A stretch of 64,000 nt of DNA from CAZTUH01 sp964616175 (GTDB lineage Bacteria > Pseudomonadota > Gammaproteobacteria > Burkholderiales > Burkholderiaceae_B): contig CAZTUH010000003.1 in assembly GCA_964616175.1 (NCBI GenBank), positions 124,001 through 188,000 of the forward strand, read 5' to 3'. Below are positions 37,774 to 46,486 of this stretch, in pieces (position 1 is the first letter of the stretch; the number at the start of each line of letters is the position of its first letter). The notes beneath the pieces are model-generated. The model had not been told where the DNA came from. It made no database searches and saw only the letters and a program-made list of their open reading frames with translations. The translations under genes and the position numbers were made by a program.

Positions 37774-39365
37774 TAGTGCCGAAAACACCTAATTCCAGTT
37801 AGGACCATTGATATATTTTTTGAATCTGCCGAAGAAATAATCTCATTATCATGAATTCCTCCTCCCGGATGGATAATACAAGTTACTCCTGCCGATATTG
37901 AAAAATCGAGAGCATCTTGGAATGGAAAAAATGCATCGGATGCTAAAACAGAATTTTTCAGAGATAAGGAACTGTCGTTAGCTTTCATAGAAGCAATTCG
38001 AATTGAATCAATTCGACTCATCTGACCAGTTCCAATTCCAAGGGTCATTCCATTTCTTGCAAATACTACTCCATTAGATTTAACATATTTAACAACGTTC
38101 CATGCAAAATTTAGATCCCGAAATTCCTCAGAAGTTGGTTTCCTCTTTGTGACAATTTTCATAGAATTTTGAGGAAAATTTATGATATTAGCATCTTGAA
38201 TTAGCAAGCCACCTCCTATTTGTCTAATGCTGAGAGGATCCTGATCATTATCATTAGTTTTAATAGGAATTTTCAAGACACGTATATTCTTTTTCTTTTC
38301 TAGAACTAAAGAGGTTCCATCCTCATAATCTGGAGCTACTATTGTTTCAACAAATTGGTTATTTATTATTTCCTTGATCAATTCTGAAGTAACTAGAAAA
38401 TTAAAAGCTACAGTCCCTCCAAATGCAGACATCGGATCTGTTTTAAAAGCTTTCTGATATGCCTTAAGTGGCGAAATTCCAATTGCAACACCGCAAGGAT
38501 TAGCATGCTTGACTATAACACAAGCAGCTTCAGTAAAACTGTTAACACACTCCCAAGCAGCATCTGCATCTGTAATATTGTTAAAAGATAGTTCCTTACC
38601 TTGAATTTGGTGATAATTGATAAATGATCTAGAATTAGCCGAGGAAAAGTTATCTAAGTAAATTGCTGCTCTCTGGTGCGGATTTTCCCCATATCTGAGA
38701 GATTGTTTTCTTTTAACATTCAAAAAAAAACTTTTTGGAAGATCATTAAGCTCTGAACTTTCTTTTTCCTGAGATCTAAGATATGAAGCAATTTCACCAT
38801 CATATTCAGCTGTTTTAAAATATGCTTTTTTTGCTAATTTCAATCTTAAAGAATAGGGTATTTTTCCATCTCTATCCATATGATCTAGAACAATTGAATA
38901 ATCACTTGGATCAACAATTACAGACACTCCATCATCGATTTCTGATCCATGATTTTTAGCTGCAGCTCTAGCCATCGCTGGCCCTCCTATGTCGATTTTT
39001 TCAATGGCTTGAGAGAGAGTGCAATTGGGTTTTTTGATTTCTTTTGAAAAATCGTAAAAGTTTACTGCAATTAAATCAATGTAACTAATATCTCTTGCAT
39101 CAATTTCTGTTAAATGTTTTGAATGTCCTTTTTTGGCTAATATTCCTGCATAAATCTTGGAATGTAGAGTTTTCAATCTTCCATCTAAGATTTCCTCAGA
39201 TCCAGTATAATCAGAAATTTCTATTACATCTACTCTAAGTTTTTTTAAAAAATTTGCTGTTCCACTACTGGTAATCAGGGAAAAACCACGTTTTTTCAAA
39301 GCTAGTGCAAATTCAGAAAGGCCAGTTTTATCAAAAACTGAAAGCAAAGCAATTTTTTTTCTCAT
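37773..39365 (-). CDS. purH: Bifunctional AICAR transformylase/IMP cyclohydrolase
   Basis: PurH performs the last two steps of IMP synthesis. The 530-residue protein has the N-terminal cyclohydrolase domain (about 1-200, including SSGTANFLKK and GRLKTLH). The C-terminal transformylase domain has the KHANPCG motif, and ends in IHPGGGIHDNEII. It is coupled to ruvC by TAATG. In related genomes fis and dusB usually stand between the ubiH-type gene and purH; here there are only 183 non-coding bases. Confidence 0.98.
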   Translation of the reverse strand: MRKKIALLSVFDKTGLSEFALALKKRGFSLITSSGTANFLKKLRVDVIEISDYTGSEEILDGRLKTLHSKIYAGILAKKGHSKHLTEIDARDISYIDLIAVNFYDFSKEIKKPNCTLSQAIEKIDIGGPAMARAAAKNHGSEIDDGVSVIVDPSDYSIVLDHMDRDGKIPYSLRLKLAKKAYFKTAEYDGEIASYLRSQEKESSELNDLPKSFFLNVKRKQSLRYGENPHQRAAIYLDNFSSANSRSFINYHQIQGKELSFNNITDADAAWECVNSFTEAACVIVKHANPCGVAIGISPLKAYQKAFKTDPMSAFGGTVAFNFLVTSELIKEIINNQFVETIVAPDYEDGTSLVLEKKKNIRVLKIPIKTNDNDQDPLSIRQIGGGLLIQDANIINFPQNSMKIVTKRKPTSEEFRDLNFAWNVVKYVKSNGVVFARNGMTLGIGTGQMSRIDSIRIASMKANDSSLSLKNSVLASDAFFPFQDALDFSISAGVTCIIHPGGGIHDNEIISSADSKNISMVLTGIRCFRH

Positions 39366-39548
39366 ATAGATATGATAATAGAAAAACGTTTTTGAGAAAT
39401 TCTCGATTAAACAACAGATAAAAAATTGTTTTTAGATGCTCGGATTATGTATCTTTACAAAGTTATTTCATAAGTCAACTACAAAAAATTTTCCAAAAAT
39501 CCAGAAATAAACCAATGCAGTTATCGTACCGCAAAGAACAATATATTA

Positions 39549-40724
39549 CTATCGAAATCCAAATAAAAAATGTCTCAGGAAAAATTTTCTTGATGGTTTG
39601 ATTAAATCAAGCATTAAGAAACCAGCACTACACATTAATCGAACAGGCATAAGTTTTTTTGAGAATATAAGTGGTAAAAAATTAGTAATTCCAATCGTTG
39701 CACAACGATCTAATTTTCTCGAATTCAAAAAAGATGTTAAAAATGGATCGGTATCATTTTCAACATTTCTGAGCCAAGCTTTTAAAGCTTCTCCAAGAGC
39801 ACTTGCATCTCTAAATCCAAGATTTAATCCTTGCCCAGCAACAGGATGTAAGATTTGCGCCGCATTTCCAATCGAAACTAATCTACCCTCCACCAATCGT
39901 GAACAAGTTTTTGGATCTAGGGGCATGATGTATCTTTTTTCATTGAAAAGTAAATTACCCAATCGATATCCAGTAATTCTACTTAATTTCTCTGAAAGTC
40001 CTTTATTATCTAGTTTATTTAATTTATGTATTTTTTCGGTTGAACTACACAAAACCAAAGAATAGCAATTTTTGCTTTTTGGATATGGTAAGAGAGCTAA
40101 AGGACCATACTTGGTAAAACGTTCCCAAGCCCAATATTCTTTTGGAAACGTTGATGTTACTGTACTTATAAGAGCACTCTGATTATTTCTTATGGATAAT
40201 TCATTAATAGATGGATCGATTGATCCATCACACTTAACACAAACTCGAGCTTGAATTTCTGAAAAATCACTAGATGTAATCCTAATTTCTTGTTTACTTT
40301 GTTGAATAAAATAGCTTTTTGAAGCATTTAAAAATGTAATTCCAGATTCTTTGACCTTGTCTTTTAGGGAATTAATAAGATCACTATATGTTGTTACTAT
40401 ACCCAATTTTGGTATTTGAAAATCCTTACTATGTATAATGCATCTTCCCAAATTATTGAAATTTGAAACATGTATATGCTTTATATCTCGAATGGATTTT
40501 AATTTGACTTGCAATGATTCCAATAGAACAAGACTTCCATAATTTAATGCTAATACCCTTGGATCTTCGATTAGTGTGTAATTAGATGGATTAATCTGAT
40601 TTTCAGGGTTTTTTATCAACACAATAAGACTAGGTTTTGGGCAGATTTTGGCTAAAATCAGAGCCAAAATCTGCCCAACTGGGCCATCCCCCAGTATAGC
40701 AATATCAAATTTATCGTGGATCAT
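39549..40724 (-). CDS. UbiH/UbiF-family FAD-dependent ubiquinone hydroxylase
   Basis: A 391-residue class A flavoprotein monooxygenase that hydroxylates the ring in ubiquinone synthesis. It has the FAD-binding GDGPVGQ near residues 12-18, the DG motif (CDGSID) and the second FAD motif. That second motif lies within GNAAQILHPVAGQGLNLG. The UbiH, UbiF, UbiI and VisC relatives cannot be separated with confidence; broad-specificity UbiH/UbiM-like activity is possible. It follows tatD with a 4-base overlap. The Walker-like start and the C-terminal helices are complete. Confidence 0.92.
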   Translation of the reverse strand: MIHDKFDIAILGDGPVGQILALILAKICPKPSLIVLIKNPENQINPSNYTLIEDPRVLALNYGSLVLLESLQVKLKSIRDIKHIHVSNFNNLGRCIIHSKDFQIPKLGIVTTYSDLINSLKDKVKESGITFLNASKSYFIQQSKQEIRITSSDFSEIQARVCVKCDGSIDPSINELSIRNNQSALISTVTSTFPKEYWAWERFTKYGPLALLPYPKSKNCYSLVLCSSTEKIHKLNKLDNKGLSEKLSRITGYRLGNLLFNEKRYIMPLDPKTCSRLVEGRLVSIGNAAQILHPVAGQGLNLGFRDASALGEALKAWLRNVENDTDPFLTSFLNSRKLDRCATIGITNFLPLIFSKKLMPVRLMCSAGFLMLDLIKPSRKFFLRHFLFGFR

Positions 40725-41542
40725 GTTTCAGTATTTTTTACTCCAGAATCTTTAGAACCATTAAAATCTTTTTTTCTATTTGCTTTTTTGAAAAGCCTAA
40801 AAAAATTTTCTGACGAAGCTTGAGCAACTCTTTCTACTGAAATTTCACGTAATTGAGCAATCTTTTGAGCTATCAATGGAACATTTGATGGGTCATTTAT
40901 TCTTCCACGATAAGGTTCTGGAGAAAGAAATGGAGAATCTGTTTCAATCAATAAGTAATCCAATGGAATCTTTTGAGCTAATTCTTGGACAAGATAGGAT
41001 TTTTTAAATGTAACAATACCAGATATAGAGATAAAAAAATTCAAGTCGATAGCTTTCTTTGCAAAGTTCCAATTTTCTGTAAAACAATGCATTACTCCAG
41101 TAATTTTCCGAGAATTTTCTTCATTTAATATTTTTAATGAATCTTCTATTGAAGAACGAGTATGAATGACTAGTGGCAACTTAGAATTATAGGATGCTTG
41201 GATGTGTTTCCTAAACATGGATTGTTGCCATTCTAATGAGTTTTTTCCTGACTGATAATCTAAACCTGTCTCTCCTATAGCGACTATTTTTGGATGCTGA
41301 CTTGATTGAATTAATTCATCTACTGATAATTCTGATACATCTGAACAACAAGGATGCACACCAATTGAACCCCAAAGGTTCTCATGAGAATTCACAAAAT
41401 TTGTTGTAGATTGCCAGTATTTTTTGCTAAGACTAACTACAAGAGCATGGGTAACGCTATTTAGTTTCATTCGATGCAGTATTTTTGAAGCATTTTCTTT
41501 CAATTCAGGAAGGTCAAGATGACAATGAGAATCGACATACAT
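40721..41542 (-). CDS. tatD: TatD-family metal-dependent hydrolase
   Basis: A TIM-barrel hydrolase of 273 residues. It has metal ligands in HCHLD (about 6-10), the ATP-independent DNase signature GETGLDY with ligand Glu, HTRSS, HCF and ETDSPFL. Relatives are 3'-5' exonucleases/DNases, also used in D-aminoacyl-DNA-independent repair; YcfH-type members accompany holB and tmk. Here tmk-holB-tatD-ubiH run as a tightly packed operon with gaps or overlaps of at most five bases. Confidence 0.92.
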   Translation of the reverse strand: MYVDSHCHLDLPELKENASKILHRMKLNSVTHALVVSLSKKYWQSTTNFVNSHENLWGSIGVHPCCSDVSELSVDELIQSSQHPKIVAIGETGLDYQSGKNSLEWQQSMFRKHIQASYNSKLPLVIHTRSSIEDSLKILNEENSRKITGVMHCFTENWNFAKKAIDLNFFISISGIVTFKKSYLVQELAQKIPLDYLLIETDSPFLSPEPYRGRINDPSNVPLIAQKIAQLREISVERVAQASSENFFRLFKKANRKKDFNGSKDSGVKNTET

Positions 41543-41547
41543 ATTAA

Positions 41548-42609
41548 TTAATTCCTAGACATGGAACATGCAACCCAAAACTTTTGGAGAGCCGTATAAA
41601 ATAAAAAATTTGGATTTATGGGCTGTTTTGCAATTGTTTTCTGCTGTGCCAGCCAATTTGAAATATTAATAACCTCTACAAGATTAATATAAGGTGCAAT
41701 TAACTTCAAATGCTCTTCCAAAATTAGAAAATAACGCATTTTATTTTCTAAATGCATGAGCGCTAAATCAACACATGTACGTTGCAAAATTTCTATCCAT
41801 TGAATTGGCATAACTCTTTCGCAGTATTTCTGGAATTTGGAAAATATAAACTGATGCCCATGAGCCAGATCATTTACTAGTGAAATTAACCATGTTGGAC
41901 AACAATTTTCATTGTTAAAAGCTGCATGAAAAGCATGTAGTGGAGCTCCTCCACTTGCTGATAACCAATTTTCATTTTTAGCAGCTAAGCTATTCATATT
42001 TTTTAACCATTCACACGAGTCTTTTCTATGAGGAATTGGAAGAAAGATGCGATGACATCTAGAAACTAGAGTTGGTGATAATAAATTAGGAGAAGACGAA
42101 ATAATGAAAAACAGAGTTTTTCTAGGAGGTTCTTCCAATATTTTCAGCAATGAATTTCTTGACACTTCATTTAATGTTTCGCCAGGAAAAAGGATGACAA
42201 TTTTCCATCCTCCTCGATAAGTTGTAGTATTAAACCATGGTTCTAATTCGCGAATTTGGTTTATGGAAATTTCTCTGGATACTTTTTGTTTTGTATAAGA
42301 TGAAATATGAGTGCTTTCATACCATCCATCCTTGTATTTTCCGTTTTTTATCTGAAGAAAATCCGGTTTCAGGATTTTTAAATCGGGATGATTTATGTTC
42401 AAAGCCCAATGACATGCAATGCATTTCCTACATGCAAGATGTTTCTCAGGTTGCTCGCACAAGAGACAAACAGACAAACCTATAACAAAGTTTAATTTCC
42501 CAATTCCGGGACTTCCATAAATTAACCAGGAATGTCCTAATTGTTCTTGATTTTTCAAAAAAGAACTTGCTCTTTTCTCCTGCCAAGGAAGAAATCTGAA
42601 ACTAGTCAT
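41548..42609 (-). CDS. holB: DNA polymerase III subunit delta prime
   Basis: Part of the clamp-loader. The 353-residue protein has a P-loop-like GSPGIGKLN (about 32-40), in which Ser/Thr after Lys is replaced by Leu, as usual for the non-hydrolysing delta prime. The zinc module CxxC (CRKCIACHW) and the NSLLKILEEPP and SRC sensor segments are present. The C-terminal collar domain is diverged but complete. It overlaps the end of tmk by four bases and precedes tatD. A PilZ gene, often between holB and tatD in relatives, is missing. Confidence 0.93.
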   Translation of the reverse strand: MTSFRFLPWQEKRASSFLKNQEQLGHSWLIYGSPGIGKLNFVIGLSVCLLCEQPEKHLACRKCIACHWALNINHPDLKILKPDFLQIKNGKYKDGWYESTHISSYTKQKVSREISINQIRELEPWFNTTTYRGGWKIVILFPGETLNEVSRNSLLKILEEPPRKTLFFIISSSPNLLSPTLVSRCHRIFLPIPHRKDSCEWLKNMNSLAAKNENWLSASGGAPLHAFHAAFNNENCCPTWLISLVNDLAHGHQFIFSKFQKYCERVMPIQWIEILQRTCVDLALMHLENKMRYFLILEEHLKLIAPYINLVEVINISNWLAQQKTIAKQPINPNFLFYTALQKFWVACSMSRN

Positions 42610-43238
42610 AACGATTCCGAAATCAATTTCATCAAGTCAACTTTGAGAATTGATTTAATCAGGTTTTCTGATTGTGTTGCATTTATTAGATTTATTCTTT
42701 TTGGATTTTTTTTTACTTGATTTAAGTAACCATCTCGTACGCACTTGAAAAAATCTAGTTTTTCTACCTCAAATCGATCAAGATCTTTCTTAGTATCATT
42801 AATCAGCCGAAAATTTGCCAATTCTATAGGAAGATCAAAAAACCATGTCATATCAGGTTTTAAATTTATCTTAAAAAATTTTTCTATTCTTTTAATATGG
42901 TCAATTGAAATCTTTCGACCACTTCCTTGATAGGCATAGGTCGAATCGCTAAATCGATCACAAATGACCCATTTTCCATCTGATAAAGCTGGGCAAATAA
43001 GATTATGGACATGCTCAAATCTTGCTGCAAAAAGCAATAAAGCTTCTGTTTCAGCTTCCATTTTTTCATGTAAAAGCAATTCCCGAAGATTTTCTCCAAT
43101 GGAAGTCCCTCCTGGTTCTCTTGTAGCAATGACGTTTATTCCTTGATTTTCCAAAAAATTAATTATCCAAGGTAAGTATGTACTTTTCCCTGCACCGTCA
43201 ATCCCTTCCAGAGTTATGAATCGACCTTTCAGACTCAA
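42606..43238 (-). CDS. tmk: Thymidylate kinase
   Basis: Tmk phosphorylates dTMP to dTDP. The 210-residue product has Walker A EGIDGAGKST (11-20), the DR(F/Y) motif in VICDRFSDSTYAYQGSGR, and the lid region. It leads tmk-holB-tatD-ubiH. Only 56 bases separate it from divergent ygfZ at its ATG (14 to the open frame); mltG, which is commonly the gene between ygfZ and tmk in relatives, is absent. Confidence 0.97.
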   Translation of the reverse strand: MSLKGRFITLEGIDGAGKSTYLPWIINFLENQGINVIATREPGGTSIGENLRELLLHEKMEAETEALLLFAARFEHVHNLICPALSDGKWVICDRFSDSTYAYQGSGRKISIDHIKRIEKFFKINLKPDMTWFFDLPIELANFRLINDTKKDLDRFEVEKLDFFKCVRDGYLNQVKKNPKRINLINATQSENLIKSILKVDLMKLISESL

Positions 43239-43294
43239 ATAACTAATTCCTTTTGAAAGTTTTTTATTGTTTGCAAAGATTTATATCTGTTAAC

Positions 43295-44413
43295 ATGAAA
43301 TCAGAAAAAATTTTTATTGAATTTCCTTCCAATGAAATTTATATGTTTAATAAAACAGAGAATGTTCGAGGTTTTATGCCTTTCCCAGTTTCTAATTCAC
43401 ACATGTGCTATTCTAATGAATATGTCCTTTGTATGCTACTCCCAAGTTATCAAGTTATAACAGTAAGTGGAAAAGATGCAGCAAATTTTCTGAATCGGCA
43501 ATTCACAAAAGAAGTTCTTAATGCAGATTACAACCGTGCTTTTTTTTCTGGTTATTGCTCTGCAAAAGGAAAGCTCCTTGCAACACTACTTTTTTGGAAA
43601 CAAAGAAGAATTCAAAAAACAGAAGAAATACAGATCTTGATAAGGAGCGACCTATTATCTTCATTCATAGATCGGATATCTATTTTTATCTTGAGGGAAG
43701 ATGTAATTTTTACTATCCAAGAACTTCAGATTCTGGGAATAATTGCTCTGAAAAATTCTTTAACAAAATTAGAAGAAAAAATTCAATCTAAATTGCCATG
43801 TGGAGTTTGGGAATTATCAGAAAGCCCAATTGGAATCTGGATTTCTTATCCTTGTGCAGATCAAGAAAAATTGAGATGGTTCTGGATAACGAAAAATCAG
43901 ACTTGTTTTCCGTTATACCAAAGTAAAAATTTACACCAATCAGGAGTCATCAATGAAGCAGAAAATCTTTGGCGAGGATTTGATCTTGCATTAGGACTTC
44001 CGTGGATATCAAAATCCATACAAAATATTTTTATTCCGCAAGCAGTTAATCTAGATTTAGTTGGTGGAATTAGTTTCAATAAAGGATGTTACCCAGGACA
44101 AGAAGTGATAGCTCGAATTCATTATCGTGGAGCTTTAAAGCGGCGCATGTTCCATGGATTGTTGTCAAGTTCTGATCCAAGCTGGAAATTTTCAGATCCT
44201 TTGATTGGAAAAGATATTATTGATGGTGAAAAGAAAAATCAGACATGTGGAAGAATAGTTGACTCCTTGATTACTCCAAAATCTGCAGAAATACTTTTTG
44301 AACTAAATATTAATTCTGCTGCTAGCAAAAAACTATGTTTAGAGAAAAAGAATGGAGCCTTTATTCAGATTCTGAATTTTCCAAATGAAGTGAAAAAAGA
44401 ACATTCTATTTAG
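43295..44413 (+). CDS. ygfZ: YgfZ/GcvT-type folate-binding protein
   Basis: A tetrahydrofolate-binding protein of the GcvT-like fold that helps maintain certain iron-sulfur enzymes such as MiaB. The hallmark KGCYPGQEVIAR, with the essential Cys, is present at about residues 268-279 from ATG 43295. VSGKDAANFLNRQFT is the N-terminal family segment. The frame extends upstream to a TTG at 43253, and the first 40 residues are not conserved, so the start is uncertain. It ends two bases before the end of the VIT1-type gene on the other strand. Confidence 0.9.
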   Translation: MKSEKIFIEFPSNEIYMFNKTENVRGFMPFPVSNSHMCYSNEYVLCMLLPSYQVITVSGKDAANFLNRQFTKEVLNADYNRAFFSGYCSAKGKLLATLLFWKQRRIQKTEEIQILIRSDLLSSFIDRISIFILREDVIFTIQELQILGIIALKNSLTKLEEKIQSKLPCGVWELSESPIGIWISYPCADQEKLRWFWITKNQTCFPLYQSKNLHQSGVINEAENLWRGFDLALGLPWISKSIQNIFIPQAVNLDLVGGISFNKGCYPGQEVIARIHYRGALKRRMFHGLLSSSDPSWKFSDPLIGKDIIDGEKKNQTCGRIVDSLITPKSAEILFELNINSAASKKLCLEKKNGAFIQILNFPNEVKKEHSI

Positions 44414-44415
44414 AT

Positions 44416-45105
44416 TTATGGAATAGTCCCAAACAACAAACCTGCAGAAGTTGTTATTGCTATTGCAATTGCTCCCAAAAGAGTAACTCTTACTGTTGCT
44501 CGAAAAATTGGAGCTCCTCCAATCCAAGCAGAGATTATTCCAAGAATACTTAAAAAAGCTATTGAACTAGCAATGATAGAAACTATAATTTGATTATATG
44601 GTACCATCATTGCAACAATTAAAGGAAAAAACCCTCCTGCTGCAAATGAAAATGTAGATACAACAGCTGCTTGGATTGGTTCTGCTCGATTGAATGATGA
44701 AATTCCAAGCTCATCTCGGGCATGAGCATCTAGAGCATCGTGCTGAGTTAATTGTATGGCAACTTCTCTTGCCAAATCAACAGTCAAGCCCCGATCGATA
44801 TAAATTTGGATTAATTCAAGTAATTCTTCGTCGGAATTTTTATCCAATGCATTCTTTTCTATTTTGAGATCTGCATTTTCAGTATCAGATTGAGAACATA
44901 CTGAAACGTATTCTCCACCTCCCATGGCTAATGCCCCTGCTATTAGTCCAGCTAGCCCAGATGTAATGATTGTATCATAGTTCGATTGAGCGGCAGAAAC
45001 ACCAGCAATAAGACTAGCTGTTGATACTATACCATCATTAGCACCAAGTACAGAGGCTCGCAGCAGTGCTGCTCTAAAGATACGATGATGTTTTTCCATT
45101 AACAT
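44416..45105 (-). CDS. VIT1/CCC1-family iron/manganese transporter
   Basis: A 229-residue inner-membrane protein of the VIT1/CCC1 family. The first helix carries LGANDGIVSTASLIAGV, the family signature, followed by GALAMGGGEYVSV. A cytoplasmic charged region with acidic residues (about 75-125) could bind metal, and two pairs of C-terminal helices complete it. Relatives move Fe(II) or Mn(II) out of the cytosol. The substrate cannot be told from sequence. It is convergent with ygfZ and lies 19 bases downstream of rnfH's end, possibly on the same transcript. Confidence 0.9.
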   Translation of the reverse strand: MLMEKHHRIFRAALLRASVLGANDGIVSTASLIAGVSAAQSNYDTIITSGLAGLIAGALAMGGGEYVSVCSQSDTENADLKIEKNALDKNSDEELLELIQIYIDRGLTVDLAREVAIQLTQHDALDAHARDELGISSFNRAEPIQAAVVSTFSFAAGGFFPLIVAMMVPYNQIIVSIIASSIAFLSILGIISAWIGGAPIFRATVRVTLLGAIAIAITTSAGLLFGTIP

Positions 45106-45124
45106 TATATTAATCCAAATGATG

Positions 45125-45424
45125 TTAAGAATTCTGAGATGATTTTTTTATTTTTTTGAGATAAGCTCGTTTTTTTCTCGATTCTGTCGGATCAAATATT
45201 AACGGACTATACAATTCAACTCTATCATTATCTGATAATATAAAATCAGCGTTCTTTTTTTCTCCAAATATTCCTATTCCATTTTTCCAAGGATCAAGAT
45301 TTGGGAAAGCAAGCATGATTCCAGAATCTTTCAAAGCATGGATAATTGTAGATCCTTCAGGTAAATTAATCGTACAGTGCCAAATCTTATTAGTTGATAA
45401 GCAATAGTAAACGCTAATTAGCAT
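45125..45424 (-). CDS. rnfH: RnfH family protein (UPF0125)
   Basis: A 99-residue ubiquitin-like small protein of unknown function. Conserved parts are LPEGSTIIHAL, GIGIFGEKK and DRVELYSPLIFDPTESRKKRA. The start is taken as ATG 45424, two bases after the ratA stop; a GTG at 45433 overlapping ratA is also open. The ratA-rnfH pair opposite smpB is a standard betaproteobacterial arrangement, seen here intact. Confidence 0.9.
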   Translation of the reverse strand: MLISVYYCLSTNKIWHCTINLPEGSTIIHALKDSGIMLAFPNLDPWKNGIGIFGEKKNADFILSDNDRVELYSPLIFDPTESRKKRAYLKKIKKSSQNS

Positions 45425-45426
45425 GC

Positions 45427-45870
45427 TTAACACACCCTTTCTCCATAAATAATATCAGCTCGGTTTAGAAAACTATCAACAAAACTTGAGATAATATTTT
45501 TAAATACTGGAGCAATAACTAATTCTATAATTCGTAGAGAAAAAGTATATTCCATAGAGAAAAAAATCTTGCATGTTTTTTCTGGATAATTTTGAAATGT
45601 CCATTTTCCACTAAGGAATGAGAATGGTCCTTCTACTAATTCCAGTTCTATCCTAGCAGGATAATAGTGTTTATTATGAGTAGTAAATCGCTGATGTATG
45701 CCGTGAAAATCTATATTTATAGAAGCTAAGACATTTTCTTCATCAAAATATTGGATCTCAGTTCCTCCACACCATGGCATAAAATCCGGATATTTATCAA
45801 CTTCAGCTACCAAGCAGAACATCTGCCTAGAGCTGTATGGAACATGCAAAGATCTTTGAATTTTATACAT
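45427..45870 (-). CDS. ratA: RatA-type START-domain protein
   Basis: A 147-residue polyketide cyclase/START-fold protein, homologous to E. coli RatA and mitochondrial Coq10. The N-terminus (VPYSSRQMFCLVAEVDKYPDFMP) and the segment GPFSFLSGKW are typical. RatA was described as a toxin that blocks ribosome subunit joining, while Coq10 binds ubiquinone. Given the ubiquinone genes here, a Coq10-like role is equally possible. Next to rnfH and divergent from smpB, with 90 bases between starts. Confidence 0.92.
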   Translation of the reverse strand: MYKIQRSLHVPYSSRQMFCLVAEVDKYPDFMPWCGGTEIQYFDEENVLASINIDFHGIHQRFTTHNKHYYPARIELELVEGPFSFLSGKWTFQNYPEKTCKIFFSMEYTFSLRIIELVIAPVFKNIISSFVDSFLNRADIIYGERVC

Positions 45871-45960
45871 AAGGATATTTAGTCTGTTCTATTTAGATGA
45901 TTCATTACATAATAGTAACTTAAAATTTCCATTTTTTTATTACTTATCTACCTATCAAAT

Positions 45961-46437
45961 ATGAATCTTATCAATAATTGCAAGGTCAAGCATAACTATT
46001 TCCTTGAAAAGGAATATGAAGCAGGATTAATTCTCCAAGGATGGGAAGTCAAATCCATTAGGGCGGGACAAGCTCAGTTAGGAGAAAGTTACATCAATTC
46101 AATTAACAGGGAATTCTTCATTATAGGTATGCATATTAGTCCACTTTCTGCAGCTTCTAGTCATGTCAAAATTGATCCAATCAGATCAAGAAAGATCTTG
46201 CTAAAAACAGCAGAAATGAAAAAATTAATAGGAAAGCTTAAAAAACGGGGGTATGCATTAATGCCATTAAATCTCCATTGCAATAAAAAAGGGTATATAA
46301 AATTAAGTTTTGCTGAAGCTTTTGGAAAAAAGCTTCATGATAAAAGAAGATCAATAAAAAACCAGGATTGGGTTCGCCAGAAGCAGAGAATTATGAAAAA
46401 CAATTCTGTAGGAAAATTGCATTCAAAAATCGAATAA
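45961..46437 (+). CDS. smpB: SsrA-binding protein SmpB
   Basis: SmpB carries tmRNA into stalled ribosomes. The 158-residue protein has the OB-fold core (EAGLILQGWEVKSIRAG and GMHISPL). The basic C-terminal tail (KKLHDKRRSIKNQDW and beyond) is present; it enters the mRNA channel. No ssrA gene is visible in the window. With efp decayed, ribosome rescue may carry more load, but that is inference. Confidence 0.97.
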   Translation: MNLINNCKVKHNYFLEKEYEAGLILQGWEVKSIRAGQAQLGESYINSINREFFIIGMHISPLSAASSHVKIDPIRSRKILLKTAEMKKLIGKLKKRGYALMPLNLHCNKKGYIKLSFAEAFGKKLHDKRRSIKNQDWVRQKQRIMKNNSVGKLHSKIE

Positions 46438-46439
46438 AT

Positions 46440-46459
46440 CTTATTTATTTAAAAATAAG
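46440..46459. terminator. Possible bidirectional terminator between smpB and the SPFH gene
   Basis: CTTATTT (46440-46446) pairs with AAATAAG (46453-46459) around a six-base loop in the gap between two convergent genes. The stem is AT-rich and the T-run is a few bases away, so this is weak. Confidence 0.3.
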
Positions 46460-46486
46460 CAAAAATATTTCCTATTTTTTTTATAT

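Noticed and set aside
39598..40065. 155-codon open frame on the plus strand across the ubiH-type gene
   Set aside because: Antisense to a conserved flavoprotein gene whose motifs are intact; the open frame follows from low stop frequency opposite it.
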